Shown in pieces: positions 51,818 through 60,948 of a stretch of 64,000 nt of DNA. The translations under genes and the position numbers were made by a program. This DNA comes from Herbaspirillum sp. meg3. GTDB lineage: Bacteria; Pseudomonadota; Gammaproteobacteria; Burkholderiales; Burkholderiaceae_D. The notes beneath the pieces are model-generated. The model saw only the letters and a list, made by a program, of their open reading frames with translations, had not been told where the DNA came from and made no database searches. How positions within the stretch are numbered: position 1 is the first letter of the stretch; each line of letters opens with the position of its first letter. The DNA is taken from the NCBI RefSeq assembly GCF_002257565.1, contig NZ_CP022736.1:186001-250000 (forward strand), read 5' to 3'.

Positions 51818-52116
51818 ACCACATTCTTTGTTTTTCTGAATCTGCTGCCTGACGGCAACAATGACGTCGTCCTCGTTCCTCTATCACGCTATAACCCTTA
51901 TTTTATAAGGCTTTCAGGGCTATATGATTGCCTTGTTTGACAGGTTGCACGATGTCTCTTTGCGCGTATTATTTCGCGAATCGAAATAGAGCATTGCTCC
52001 CATCCCCATTTTTCTTTGCTGTTGCAACAAATAAGATGCTCTCCATGGTGAACGCAGTTATGAAACAGGACATTCGTGTGAATGTCCGGCTGGTGCAACA
52101 CCCGTTGGAGTCAATC

Positions 52117-52533
52117 ATGAACATCAAGAAAATTTCCGCTGCCGTCCTTATGTTGAGCCTTGCAGGTGCTGCGCTGGCAGAAGCACCTTATCCCGAAGAT
52201 ACCAAATTCGTTTCCACCAAGACACGCGCTGAAGTGATCGCCGAGTTGGCACAGGCCCGCGCCAATGGCGAATTGCCGATCAACGACGTGTCGTATCCCG
52301 ATAAAGCCATGGCATCGGCTGTATCGACCAAGACACGCGCCGAAGTCATCGACGAGTTGAAGCAAGCCCGCGCCAACGGCGAACTGCCGATCAACGACGC
52401 TACTTATCCTGACAAGGCAATCGCATCCGCACCGGTGTCGACCAAGACCCGCGCACAAGTGGTTGAAGAACTGAAGCAGTATCAACAGGCGCACGCCAAT
52501 CCAAGCTACGCTGAACTGATCTTCCTGCGTTAA
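52117..52533 (+). CDS. Exported DUF4148-like protein with internal repeats
   Basis: A 138-residue protein with a signal peptide (about residues 1-19, cleaved near GAALAEA). The mature chain contains a 37-residue unit, beginning STKTRAEVI and ending PDKAMASA, at residues 33 and 70, and a shorter third copy from residue 108. DUF4148 proteins of Burkholderiales show the TRAEVxAELxxA(R/A) pattern and are small exported proteins of unknown role. The start at 52117 has GGAG in front; longer upstream ORF was rejected. Confidence 0.85.
   Translation: MNIKKISAAVLMLSLAGAALAEAPYPEDTKFVSTKTRAEVIAELAQARANGELPINDVSYPDKAMASAVSTKTRAEVIDELKQARANGELPINDATYPDKAIASAPVSTKTRAQVVEELKQYQQAHANPSYAELIFLR
52213..52530 (+). 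repeat. 111-114-bp tandem repeats in DUF4148-like gene
   Basis: Units start at 52213, 52324 and 52438. The first two encode 36-38 nearly identical residues, and the third is shortened. Confidence 0.85.
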
Positions 52534-52589
52534 TTCCTGGATGCAGGTTCTGTCGGCAGGTTGTTGTCGATAGTGAGCAAGCAAAGCAA

Positions 52590-52617
52590 AAAGAGCCGGC
52601 AATGATGCCGGCTCTTT
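52590..52617. terminator. Bidirectional terminator
   Basis: AAAGAGCCGGCA and TGCCGGCTCTTT form a perfect 12-bp stem around ATGA, with A/T-rich flanks. It lies between the DUF4148-like gene and the convergent MarR gene. Confidence 0.9.
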
Positions 52618-52635
52618 GTCTTTCTGCAGTCGTGT

Positions 52636-53130
52636 TCAGAGGCGGGAGATGAAAATCTTTTGCAGCAGTGTGATCAGTTGCGCACGCTCGGCGTCATTGA
52701 GCGCCTCGGTCGCTTTTTCTTCCAGCTCGGCAGCGGTCTTTTCCGCCTTGACGCACATGCGCATGCCGGCAGCGGTCAGCACCAGCGTCTGCGAGCGGCG
52801 ATCCTGAGGATTGCGCTGGCGCATCACGAGGTCGCGTTGTTCAAGCCGATCGAGCAAGGTCGCCAGATTCGGCGGCGATACGTTGATGGCTTTCGACAGG
52901 CGTTTCTGGTTGATGTTGGGATTGGCCTTGAGCAGGCTCAGCACCGTGAAATCGACCGGACGCAGCTCGAACTTCGCCATGCGCTTTTCAAACAGCGGCA
53001 TGATGGTGATATAGGCGCGCCGGCAGTTGTAGCCGACCAGGCTCAGCAGGACGCTTTGGTCAAGCGGTGGCGCAGCGTCTGCCGTGTCGGCATCTTCTAG
53101 CTCAAATTCGGCCGGCTTTTTAGGCAGCAT
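52636..53130 (-). CDS. MarR-family regulator of the adjacent catabolic operon
   Basis: A 164-residue winged-helix protein. Its recognition helix contains NINQKRLSKAINVSPPNLATLLDRLEQ, followed by the RDRR-like wing (RNPQDRRSQTLVLTAAG). It is the last gene of the operon and overlaps the acyl-CoA dehydrogenase gene by 11 bases (53120-53130). MarR proteins such as CouR and FerC/FerR control hydroxycinnamoyl-CoA pathways by binding the CoA thioester; a like role is inferred from the neighbours. Confidence 0.88.
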   Translation of the reverse strand: MLPKKPAEFELEDADTADAAPPLDQSVLLSLVGYNCRRAYITIMPLFEKRMAKFELRPVDFTVLSLLKANPNINQKRLSKAINVSPPNLATLLDRLEQRDLVMRQRNPQDRRSQTLVLTAAGMRMCVKAEKTAAELEEKATEALNDAERAQLITLLQKIFISRL

Positions 53131-54910
53131 CGTGGTAGGTCAGATCGGATGGTATCGCCGGTGCGCCTGCAGCCAGACAAGCGTCGATGACGCCGCACAG
53201 CTGATGGGTTTCCGGAAACAGGAAGGCGAAATAATAGCACGCGCTGTCGCGCTTGCTGCCGTAGAACAAGGGATCCGCAGCGTGTCTCTGCGCCGCAGTG
53301 CGCGCCGCTTTCAGCCATAGCCACGCCATCGCTGCATGCCCTGTCAGGCGCAGCATTTCTTCTGCAACAAAATAAGGAAGCTGCGAGGGGAGCTTTGGTG
53401 CGGCGGCATTTGCTGCGGTAAGGGCGTGAATGGTCTTCGCCAGATAGCGGGTCAGTTGCAGAAGCTGTTGGGTTTGGCGCGCAAACCCGTCGTCGGCAAT
53501 TTGCCTGACATCCTGCTCCACCATCACAAGGAAATCCGTCATGCGGCGGCCACCGTCGGCAAGTGCTTTTCGCAGCAGAAAATCGATGGCCTGAATCTCG
53601 TTGCTGCCTTCATAAATCATGGTGATGCGCGCGTCGCGCAGATACTGCTCAATGCCGGTCTCTGTCACATAGCCGTGCCCGCCAAATACCTGCAAGGCCT
53701 GGCTGGCGCTTTGAAAGCCGTTGTCCGTCAGCATCGCCTTGATGACCGGGGTGATGAATTCCAGTCTGTCGTGATGCCGGTGCCGTTGATCAGCGTCACC
53801 ATCGTGTTCCGCCAGATCCAGCAGCAGGGCGCTCCAGTAGGCCAGCATGCGGCCACCTTCGATGCGGCAACGCTGCGCCATCAACAGCTTTTGCACCGCC
53901 GGATGCATGACGATGGAATCTGCGGCAGCTGTTGTGGCGGTGCGAACCGGCGCGCGCGATTGCGTGCGCTCGTGTGCATAAGTCAGCGCGCGCTGATACG
54001 CTGCTTCGGCAATGCCCAATCCTTGCGCCCCCACGTGCAGACGCGCCGAATTCATCATCACGAACATCGCTGCCAGTCCGCGTCCTTCGACACCGACCAG
54101 CCAGCCGGTGGCGTTCTCAAAATGCATGCTGCAAGTGGCGCTGCCGCGGATGCCCATCTTGTGTTCGATGCCGGTGCAGTGCACTTGATTGCGCGTGCCG
54201 TCCGGCAAGAACTTGGGAACCAGAAACAGCGACAGTCCCTTGCTGCCGACCGGCGCGTTGGGCAGGCGCGCCAGCACGAGATGGACGATGTTGTCCGTCA
54301 TGTCCTGTTCGCCGCCTGAGATGAAGATCTTGTCGCCACTAAGCCTGTAGCTATCGTCGCCTTGCTTGACTGCCCGCGTACGCAGCAGGCCGAGATCGCT
54401 GCCTGCGTGCGCTTCGGTCAGACACATCGTCGCCAGCCATTCGCCGCTGACGATTTTTTCCAGATAGCGTGCCTTGAGCGCGTCGCTTGCATGCGCGCTG
54501 AGACAGGCGTAGGCGCCATGCAGCAAGCCGGGATACATGGTCCAGCCATGATTGGCGGCGCTCAGCATTTCGAACAATGCACAGTTGAGCAAATGCGGCA
54601 GACCTTGTCCGCCGTATTCGCTTGCACAGGCCAGTGCCGGCCAGCCGGCTTCGCAGAATTGGCGATAAGCGCTAGCGAAGCCGGTCGGCGTTTTCACTTC
54701 ACCGTCTGTCAAGCGGCAACCTTCCTGGTCACCACCGGCGTTGATCGGCGCGACCACTTCAGCGGCGAAACGTCCGGCTTCTTCCAGCACCTGCTTCATC
54801 AGATTGAGGTCGACATCGGCATGCGCCTGAAGCGCGGACAGTTGAGCCGGCGCATCCAGCAAATCGTTGAGCACGAACTCCATGTCGCGCAAAGGCGGGT
54901 GATAGCTCAT
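53120..54910 (-). CDS. Acyl-CoA dehydrogenase, DmdC-like (about 600-residue type)
   Basis: A 596-residue flavoenzyme. It has the long N-terminus typical of this group (SYHPPLRDMEFVLNDLLDAP), the FAD-contact segment MCLTEAHAGSDLGLL, GLSLFLVPKFLPDG, and the C-terminal YEGSNEIQAIDFLLRKAL. The family introduces a C2-C3 double bond into acyl-CoA. DmdC enzymes act on 3-methylmercaptopropionyl-CoA, and relatives act on other 3-substituted propionyl-CoAs, so a phenylpropanoyl-CoA substrate is plausible here. It is preceded by a DUF3237 gene and overlaps the MarR gene by 11 bases. Confidence 0.93.
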   Translation of the reverse strand: MSYHPPLRDMEFVLNDLLDAPAQLSALQAHADVDLNLMKQVLEEAGRFAAEVVAPINAGGDQEGCRLTDGEVKTPTGFASAYRQFCEAGWPALACASEYGGQGLPHLLNCALFEMLSAANHGWTMYPGLLHGAYACLSAHASDALKARYLEKIVSGEWLATMCLTEAHAGSDLGLLRTRAVKQGDDSYRLSGDKIFISGGEQDMTDNIVHLVLARLPNAPVGSKGLSLFLVPKFLPDGTRNQVHCTGIEHKMGIRGSATCSMHFENATGWLVGVEGRGLAAMFVMMNSARLHVGAQGLGIAEAAYQRALTYAHERTQSRAPVRTATTAAADSIVMHPAVQKLLMAQRCRIEGGRMLAYWSALLLDLAEHDGDADQRHRHHDRLEFITPVIKAMLTDNGFQSASQALQVFGGHGYVTETGIEQYLRDARITMIYEGSNEIQAIDFLLRKALADGGRRMTDFLVMVEQDVRQIADDGFARQTQQLLQLTRYLAKTIHALTAANAAAPKLPSQLPYFVAEEMLRLTGHAAMAWLWLKAARTAAQRHAADPLFYGSKRDSACYYFAFLFPETHQLCGVIDACLAAGAPAIPSDLTYHDAA

Positions 54911-54923
54911 CAGGGCAGCAGAA

Positions 54924-55499
54924 TCAGTTCAGCAGATAGGCGTCGTACACCACCGCATTGCCCAGGCGCATCGCATAGCCGACACCCATGGCGCGATTGA
55001 GCCAGTCGTACTTCTTGGAGGCAGTTTCAAAGTTCATGTACAGGCGGAAGGTATATTTGCTGGGGTCGACCGGCTTGCCCTTGGCGACTTCGGCCATGAC
55101 TTCCGGCGGCCCGTAGCGTACGCCACGGGTTTGCAGGTAGACCAGTTCGCCGTCATCCATTTTCAGCAGATAGCGGGTGTCGATGATCGCCAGGCCATCG
55201 GCGGTGACCGTCTGCCAGTCAGCACCGTTGTTAAGGATTTCGCCATTGATCAGCGGGCCTTTAAAGTTGCCGCCTGTGATTGGAATGATGCGGCGTTTGC
55301 CGAGGTCGGAAGTCTTGCCCAGTTCCCAGATCGGCGCGACCAGATCGACTGAGAAGCGCGCCATGAAAGTCAGGTTGGGTTTGGGCGGATTCATGGTGTT
55401 GCTGTCGGCGTCGCTGGCGGCGACCGCCTGATTTGCCAGCGATGCCGTCAGGCCGGCGGCCAGCAGCAGGGATTGCAGCAGCAGAATGATTTTTTTCAT
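54924..55499 (-). CDS. Exported DUF3237-domain protein
   Basis: A 191-residue protein with a signal peptide (about 1-28, KKIILLLQSLLLAAGL). The DUF3237 domain begins LTFMARFSVDLVAPIWELG and contains NNGADWQTV and IDTRYLLKMDDGELVYLQTRGVR (in parts), then the MNFETASKKYDWLNRAMGVG end. The domain occurs in proteins near aromatic catabolism genes; its biochemical role is not settled. It lies 13 bases upstream of the acyl-CoA dehydrogenase in the same operon, and a periplasmic location is inferred from the signal peptide. Confidence 0.85.
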   Translation of the reverse strand: MKKIILLLQSLLLAAGLTASLANQAVAASDADSNTMNPPKPNLTFMARFSVDLVAPIWELGKTSDLGKRRIIPITGGNFKGPLINGEILNNGADWQTVTADGLAIIDTRYLLKMDDGELVYLQTRGVRYGPPEVMAEVAKGKPVDPSKYTFRLYMNFETASKKYDWLNRAMGVGYAMRLGNAVVYDAYLLN

Positions 55500-55534
55500 T
55501 TTTGTCTCCTCGTGGATGGATGAATGGAAGCGTT

Positions 55535-56287
55535 CTAGTGTTTTCCAAAACCCAGATACGCCTGAATCACCTGGCTGTCATTCGCCAGTTTTTCTGATTC
55601 GCCCTGCATGGAAATCTGCCCTAGTTCCAGCACGTAGCCATAGTCGGCCACCTGCAGGGCGGCACGTGCATTCTGTTCGATCAGCAGCACGGCAAGGCCG
55701 GTCTGGCGTAGTTCAGAGACGATCTGCAGGATTTCTTTAACGATACGTGGCGCCAGTCCCAAGCTTGGTTCGTCGAGCATCAGCAGATCCGGCTTGGCCA
55801 TCATGGCGCGGCCGATGGCGAGCATCTGGCGTTCACCGCCCGACAGCGTGCCGGACAACTGGGTGCGCCGCTCCTTCAGGCGCGGAAAGAGTTCGAACAC
55901 CGTCGCCAGTTGATCCATCGGCTGCGCATGTCCCAGCCGCACGCGGCGAAATCCGCCCAGCAGCAGGTTGTCTTCCACCGTCATGGTGGAAAACAGTTCG
56001 CGTCGTTCCGGCACCAGCGCGATGCCTGCCATCACACGTTGCTCCAGGCTTGTGCGGCCGACCGCCTGGCCGCGATAGTGGATGCCGCCCTGCGACGGCA
56101 GCACGCCCATGATGGCGTTGAGCAGCGTCGATTTGCCAGCGCCGTTGGGGCCGATCACCGTGGCGATGCTGCCGCGCTCCAGCTTGAGGTCGATGTCGTA
56201 CAGCGCCTGCACCTTGCCGTAGCTGGCGCATAGTTGTTTTACTTCAAGCAAGGGCTTGTTTGAAGTGTCGTTTACTTGATCGTTCAT
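55535..56287 (-). CDS. livF: LivF-type ABC transporter ATP-binding protein
   Basis: A 250-residue ATPase. Walker A is IGPNGAGKST, the signature is LSGGERQML, and Walker B is LLMLDEPSLGLAP. The start ATG overlaps the stop of the upstream fused gene as ATGA. It powers the LivH/LivM importer with the LivG domain of the fusion protein. The upstream longer frame (from 56548) was rejected since it overlaps the LivG coding part. Confidence 0.92.
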   Translation of the reverse strand: MNDQVNDTSNKPLLEVKQLCASYGKVQALYDIDLKLERGSIATVIGPNGAGKSTLLNAIMGVLPSQGGIHYRGQAVGRTSLEQRVMAGIALVPERRELFSTMTVEDNLLLGGFRRVRLGHAQPMDQLATVFELFPRLKERRTQLSGTLSGGERQMLAIGRAMMAKPDLLMLDEPSLGLAPRIVKEILQIVSELRQTGLAVLLIEQNARAALQVADYGYVLELGQISMQGESEKLANDSQVIQAYLGFGKH

Positions 56288-58086
56288 TCGATTCCACCCA
56301 AATACGCTTCGATCACAGCGGGATGCTGCTGGATTTGTTCCGGCGTGCCCTCCGCAATCTTGGCGCCGAATTCCATCACCACGATATGATCGGTCAGCTG
56401 CATGACGAACTCCATGTCGTGTTCCACCAGCAGGATGCTCATGCCGCTTTCGCGTAGTTCTTGCAATACTTTGCTGAGTGCCTGCTTCTCCAGATGGCGC
56501 AGGCCGGCGGCCGGTTCGTCGAGCAACAGCAGCAACGGATCGCAGCACAGCGCACGGGCAATTTCCAGGATGCGTTGCTGGCCGAGCGCCAGATTGCCGG
56601 CTTGTTCATGCATCAGATGCTGCAGGCCGACACGGGTGAGGGCGCGTGCCGCTTCGTTGAGCAGCTCCTGCTCTTCCTTGCGCTCCAGATGCAGCATGGC
56701 ATTGACGGTATTGCGTACGAAACCTTGCTCGCTGCGCAGGTGTGCGCCGAGGGCGACGTTCTCCAGCACCGACATGCTCGGCAACAATTTGACGTGCTGG
56801 AAGGTGCGTGCAATGCCGCGTGTGGCGATGGCGCGTGAATGCAAGCCGGTGATGTTCTCCGCATTGAAGGTCACGCTGCCGCCGGAAGCATGCAGCAAGC
56901 CGGTCACCAGGTTAAAGGTGGTCGACTTGCCGGCGCCGTTGGGGCCGATCAGGCCGACGATCTCTCCGGCCTTGACGCCGAAGGAGACATCGTTGACGGC
57001 CACCAGTCCGCCGAAACGCTTGGAGATCTGTTCGACCTGTAAGAGCGGACTTCCCTTGGCCGGCACATCGCGTCGAGCGATGGTCGATGCGGCCGGTTGC
57101 AGCACGGCTTTCTTCAACGGCGGCACGAGGCGTGCGGCGAGGGTGCAGATCCATGGCCACAAGCCGCCACGAGCATATTTCAGCAGCAGGATAAGGATCA
57201 CGCCGAACACGATGCTCTCGTAGTTGCCGCCACTGCCCAGCAGCGCCGGCAACAACACCTGCAATTGATCGGCCAGCAGTTTCAACACACCTGCGCCGAG
57301 CAGCGCACCCCACACGTGAGCGATGCCGCCGACCACCACGATGAACAGATATTCAATCCCCATCGCGAGACTGAACGGCGACGGATTGACCGTGCGCTGC
57401 ATGTGGGCGAACAACCATCCAGAGACGGATGCCAGCAAGGCCGCCAGCACGAAGATCAGGATCTTGTAGCGGCCGGTGTCGACGCCCATTGCTTCGGCCA
57501 TGGTGCGGCCGCCCTTGAGTGCGCGGATGGCACGGCCTGCACGCGAATCGAGCAGATTCAGCGCCAGCCAGGTCGAACCTAGCACGATGGCCCAGATCAG
57601 GAAATACAGATGACGTTCCTGCGCGAGATCGAAGCCGAACAATTGCAGGGCCGGGATGCCGGCGATGCCGTCGTATTTACCCAGCCATTCCACCTTGCCG
57701 AACAGGAAGTACAGGCTGATGCCCCAGGCAATGGTCGCCAGCGGCAAGTAGTGGCCCGACATGCGAAGCGTGATGCGGCCCAGCACATAGGCGGACACGC
57801 CAGTGATCAGCAAGCCGATCGGCAGCGTCAGCCAGGGCGACACGGCACAGGCGGTCGTCAGGTAAGAGGTGGTATAAGCGCCGATGCCGACGAAAGCCGC
57901 CTGGCCGAACGAGGTCATGCCGCCGATGCCGGTCAGCAGCACCAAACCGATGGCGACCAGCGCATACAGACCGATATAGTTCGCCTGGATGATCCAGAAC
58001 TGCGGAGTCGGCAGCAAAGGAAACACCACTACTGCCAGCAGCAGAATGAGAGAGAGGATTTTTTTCTGTGAGTGCATGATGTTCAT
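56284..58086 (-). CDS. livMG: LivM-LivG fusion: ABC transporter permease/ATP-binding protein
   Basis: About 600 residues. The first half (about 1-315) is a LivM permease with eight or more helices, with the LTGIGGMTSFGQAAFVGIGAY signature; the second half (about 345-600) is a LivG ATPase with Walker A (LIGPNGAGKST), signature LALGQQRILEIA and Walker B LLLLDEPAAGLRHLEK. Joining LivM and LivG in one chain occurs in some Proteobacteria. The start is ambiguous: 58113 (overlapping LivH by 20), 58086 and 58077 are all in frame; 58086 was taken. It forms an importer with LivH, LivF and the binding protein. Confidence 0.9.
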   Translation of the reverse strand: MNIMHSQKKILSLILLLAVVVFPLLPTPQFWIIQANYIGLYALVAIGLVLLTGIGGMTSFGQAAFVGIGAYTTSYLTTACAVSPWLTLPIGLLITGVSAYVLGRITLRMSGHYLPLATIAWGISLYFLFGKVEWLGKYDGIAGIPALQLFGFDLAQERHLYFLIWAIVLGSTWLALNLLDSRAGRAIRALKGGRTMAEAMGVDTGRYKILIFVLAALLASVSGWLFAHMQRTVNPSPFSLAMGIEYLFIVVVGGIAHVWGALLGAGVLKLLADQLQVLLPALLGSGGNYESIVFGVILILLLKYARGGLWPWICTLAARLVPPLKKAVLQPAASTIARRDVPAKGSPLLQVEQISKRFGGLVAVNDVSFGVKAGEIVGLIGPNGAGKSTTFNLVTGLLHASGGSVTFNAENITGLHSRAIATRGIARTFQHVKLLPSMSVLENVALGAHLRSEQGFVRNTVNAMLHLERKEEQELLNEAARALTRVGLQHLMHEQAGNLALGQQRILEIARALCCDPLLLLLDEPAAGLRHLEKQALSKVLQELRESGMSILLVEHDMEFVMQLTDHIVVMEFGAKIAEGTPEQIQQHPAVIEAYLGGIE

Positions 58087-58093
58087 CGCTGGC

Positions 58094-59134
58094 TTATTCC
58101 TCATCTTCGTCATGCGCCGGCGCGACGAACGAACGCCACAACAATACCGGCAGCAGAGACATGAAGACGATCACTTCCTTGTAGTCGCTGGCCCAGAAGG
58201 AGCTGAAGGATTCCAGCAGACCGACGAACACCGCGCCGCACGCCGCCAGTGGAAAACTCGCCAATCCGCCGATGGTGGCGGCGACAAAACCTTTCAGGCC
58301 GATCAGAAACCCGGAGTCGTAAAAGATGGTGCTCATCGGCCCGATCAGCACGCCCGACAATGCACCGATGAAGGCGGCAACGGCAAAGCTGATCTTTCCC
58401 GCCAGCGTGGTCGAGATACCCATGAGACGGGCACCGAGGCGATTGACAGCCGTTGCGCGCAAGGCCTTGCCGTATAGCGTGCGGTCGGAGAACAACCACA
58501 AGGCCACCAGCAGCGCCAGCGCCGCAAGAATGACGACTACCGTTTGTGCACTTAAGGTCACTGCGCCGAACGACCAGCGGCTATCCCAGAACGCCGGTGT
58601 GCGGAAACCTTCTGCGCCGAAGAACACCAGGCCAAGTCCCGTCATCGCCAGATGGATGCCGACCGAGACGATCAGCAGCACCAGCACGCTGGCATCGGCC
58701 AGCGATTCATACACCACCTGATACATCAGCGGACCGAGTGCGGTGATCAGCAGCAGCGTCAATGCCACTTGCACCGGCAGTGCAAATTGCTGTGGTGCTG
58801 CCCACGCCACCAACGCGGAGATCAGGACGGGGGCGAGTAGATTTTTGGCGATACAGCGGGCAATACCGGAGCGTTGTCCACTGCGTAATAACGCCGTTAT
58901 CTGCATGCCGGTGGCGCAAACGGCCAGCAATAGCAGCAGCCACACCGGTCCCGGTACCACGCCCTGTTGCAGCATCGCCAATGTGAGTGCACCGAAGGCG
59001 ACAAATTCGCCCTGTGGAATGAACAGGATGCGCGTCACCGCAAACACCAGCACCAGGGCAATCGCAATGAGCCCGTAGACGATGCCGTTGGTCAGGCCAT
59101 CGAGCAACAGGATGGCGGCAATAGAAGAATCCAT
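58094..59134 (-). CDS. livH: LivH-type ABC transporter permease
   Basis: A 346-residue permease with about nine helices; the LivH opening LLLDGLTNGIVYGLIAIALVLVFAV and the later GLKGFVAATIGGLASFP segment match the family, although the EAA-like loop is only moderately conserved. It is longer than the classical LivH (about 300), with an insert near residues 75-120. It overlaps or abuts the LivMG fusion. Substrate is probably an aromatic acid, judged by the operon. Confidence 0.9.
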   Translation of the reverse strand: MDSSIAAILLLDGLTNGIVYGLIAIALVLVFAVTRILFIPQGEFVAFGALTLAMLQQGVVPGPVWLLLLLAVCATGMQITALLRSGQRSGIARCIAKNLLAPVLISALVAWAAPQQFALPVQVALTLLLITALGPLMYQVVYESLADASVLVLLIVSVGIHLAMTGLGLVFFGAEGFRTPAFWDSRWSFGAVTLSAQTVVVILAALALLVALWLFSDRTLYGKALRATAVNRLGARLMGISTTLAGKISFAVAAFIGALSGVLIGPMSTIFYDSGFLIGLKGFVAATIGGLASFPLAACGAVFVGLLESFSSFWASDYKEVIVFMSLLPVLLWRSFVAPAHDEDEE

Positions 59135-59218
59135 GAAAGAAACGGTTCCGGTTATCTGTTAGATCAGGCGTAAATCACACGCGGTGAAACAAGAGAGAGC
59201 AAGCAAAATGAAGAGAAC

Positions 59219-59257
59219 GCCGGAAGACGTCGGCACCGAGTCCGTCTGTCTTCCGGC
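59219..59257 (-). terminator. Hairpin between LivK and LivH genes
   Basis: GCCGGAAGAC and GTCTTCCGGC form a perfect 10-bp stem, with a loop of about 19 bases. On the minus strand it is followed by a weakly T-rich GTTCTCTTCATTTT. It may attenuate transcription so that binding protein is made in excess of the membrane subunits. Confidence 0.6.
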
Positions 59258-59267
59258 ATTGCCTTGT

Positions 59268-60419
59268 TTAAGGCGCAGCCGCTTTCCAGTTGCCGTTCTG
59301 AATCGTCAGCATGATGCGCGCATCGTCGCCCAGGCCGAAGTGATCCTTGGCGGTATAGTGCATCGTGCCTTGCGAGATCTGGATGTTGCCGGAATTTTCC
59401 AGCGCTTCCTTCAGTGCAGCACGGAATGCGGGTGTGCCCGGCTTGGCCTTCTTCAGCGCTTCCGGCACCACGCGTTGCAACACCAGTTGGGCGTCGTAGA
59501 TATGCGCAGCGAACAGGTTGCGCGTGCCGGCGCCATATTGTTTTTCATAGCGCGTCACGAAGTCGGTTGCCAGCTTCTTCGACGGGTTGCTGTCGGGCAG
59601 CGCCTCCGGCACCACGGCCGGGCCGGACACCACGAACGAACCTTCGACATCCTTGCCGCCGAGACGGATCAGATCGCGCGAGGCGGCGCTGTGAGTCTGG
59701 TAAATCTTGCCCTTGTAGCCGCGCTCGATCAGCGCCTTGTGCGGCATTGCCGCGCCACTGCCGGACGCCACCACCAGCACGGCGTCAGGATTGGAGCTGA
59801 CCACGCGCAATGCCTGCGCGGTGACACTGGTGTCGGCACGGCCGAAGCGTTCGGCGACGGTCATGTTGATACCGGCTTGCTTGGTCAGGCGCGCGGTTTC
59901 CTTGAGCCAGTTTTCACCGTAAGAATCCGAGTAGCCGAGGAAAGCGAAAGTCTTCACGCCATGCTTCTTCATGTGATCAACCACGCCGCCGGCCATGACG
60001 GCGGTCGACTGCGGCAGGCGGAAAGTCCAGGCGTCCTTGCCTTCGGGTGTTTCGATCGGCGAGATCGCCAGTTGCACAGTCTGTGTCTCCATGGCGACAT
60101 CGGCGATCGCCAGCGTCGGCGGTACGGCGGCCGAGCCGATGATCATGTCCACCTTGTCTTCAGCGATCAGGCGGCGCGCGTTCTTGCTGGCCTGGGTCGG
60201 ATCGGTGGCATCGTCGAGGATGATCAGTTTGACCTTTTCGCCGCCGATGGTGTCAGGCCACAAGGCGAAACCGTTCTTGGCGGGAATGCCGAGGCCGGAA
60301 CCCGGCCCCGTCAGCGACATGATCACGCCGATGGTCAGTTCCGCATGCGCCTGTTGTGCGATCAGGCCCGAGAATGCCATCGCCGAGGCGAGCACCGTTG
60401 CTTTCAATATCTTCTTCAT
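59268..60419 (-). CDS. ABC transporter substrate-binding protein (LivK/aromatic-acid type)
   Basis: A 383-residue periplasmic protein with a 26-residue signal peptide (ending IAQQAHA). The type-I fold is seen from LTIGVIMSLTGPGSGLGIP to KLIILDDATDPTQASKNARRLI (in parts) and FAFLGYSDSYGENWLKETAR. Binding proteins of this form in catabolic operons commonly take aromatic acids. Its gene lies upstream of the LivH/LivMG/LivF genes and 83 bases below the thioesterase. GGAGACGGAG precedes the start. Confidence 0.9.
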   Translation of the reverse strand: MKKILKATVLASAMAFSGLIAQQAHAELTIGVIMSLTGPGSGLGIPAKNGFALWPDTIGGEKVKLIILDDATDPTQASKNARRLIAEDKVDMIIGSAAVPPTLAIADVAMETQTVQLAISPIETPEGKDAWTFRLPQSTAVMAGGVVDHMKKHGVKTFAFLGYSDSYGENWLKETARLTKQAGINMTVAERFGRADTSVTAQALRVVSSNPDAVLVVASGSGAAMPHKALIERGYKGKIYQTHSAASRDLIRLGGKDVEGSFVVSGPAVVPEALPDSNPSKKLATDFVTRYEKQYGAGTRNLFAAHIYDAQLVLQRVVPEALKKAKPGTPAFRAALKEALENSGNIQISQGTMHYTAKDHFGLGDDARIMLTIQNGNWKAAAP

Positions 60420-60460
60420 CTCCGTCTCCTTTTTTATAGTTGCCTGGATTGATTTTGAGC

Positions 60461-60512
60461 TGCTTGTTGCGTGTGCTTATTACATATGCTTATTGCACGT
60501 ACTTAACTGCAA
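60461..60512. repeat. 13-bp tandem repeat, four degenerate copies
   Basis: TGCTTGTTGCGTG, TGCTTATTACATA, TGCTTATTGCACG and TACTTAACTGCAA start at 60461, 60474, 60487 and 60500, each 13 bases apart. The last copy carries the thioesterase stop codon. The tract lies between the thioesterase and LivK genes. Confidence 0.7.
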
Positions 60513-60922
60513 AGTTGCTTGATGTCTTCCGGTATGGGTATTGCCTTGATGCGCGCCGGATCTTCAGGATGACGGATGGCGAACACGCGGGTGTCACGGC
60601 CTTCCGATAGCAGCACGCCGTCGCGCTTCAACTGATGCAACATGACGAAAGTCTTGGCGTTCCACTCGACCACCGAGGTATGTACTTCTACCTTGTCGCC
60701 ATAGGTCGCCGGCTGGATAAAGCGCGAGCCGATGTCGACCACCGGCGTGCCGATGATGCCGTGGCTCTTCTCCGTATCGCGCCAGGCCGGTACGCCGCAG
60801 GTGCGGAAGAAATTGCGTGATGAGGCGTCATACCAGCGGAAAAAATTGGGGAAGAAAACAATGCCCGCCGGATCGCAATCGCCGAACTCGACATTGACGG
60901 GATACACCACAACTTTTGACAT
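60503..60922 (-). CDS. 4-hydroxybenzoyl-CoA thioesterase-like protein
   Basis: A 139-residue hot-dog thioesterase. VEFGDCDPAGIVFFPNFFRWYD, with the catalytic Asp at residue 17, is the same context as in Pseudomonas 4-hydroxybenzoyl-CoA thioesterase. It would release a benzoate-type acid from its CoA ester after chain shortening. It is read with the thiolase and SDR genes directly upstream, in line with a beta-oxidative shortening of a phenylpropanoyl-CoA to a benzoyl-CoA. Confidence 0.92.
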   Translation of the reverse strand: MSKVVVYPVNVEFGDCDPAGIVFFPNFFRWYDASSRNFFRTCGVPAWRDTEKSHGIIGTPVVDIGSRFIQPATYGDKVEVHTSVVEWNAKTFVMLHQLKRDGVLLSEGRDTRVFAIRHPEDPARIKAIPIPEDIKQLCS

Positions 60923-60948
60923 ACTGACTCCTGAATGGGTTGGACGAA

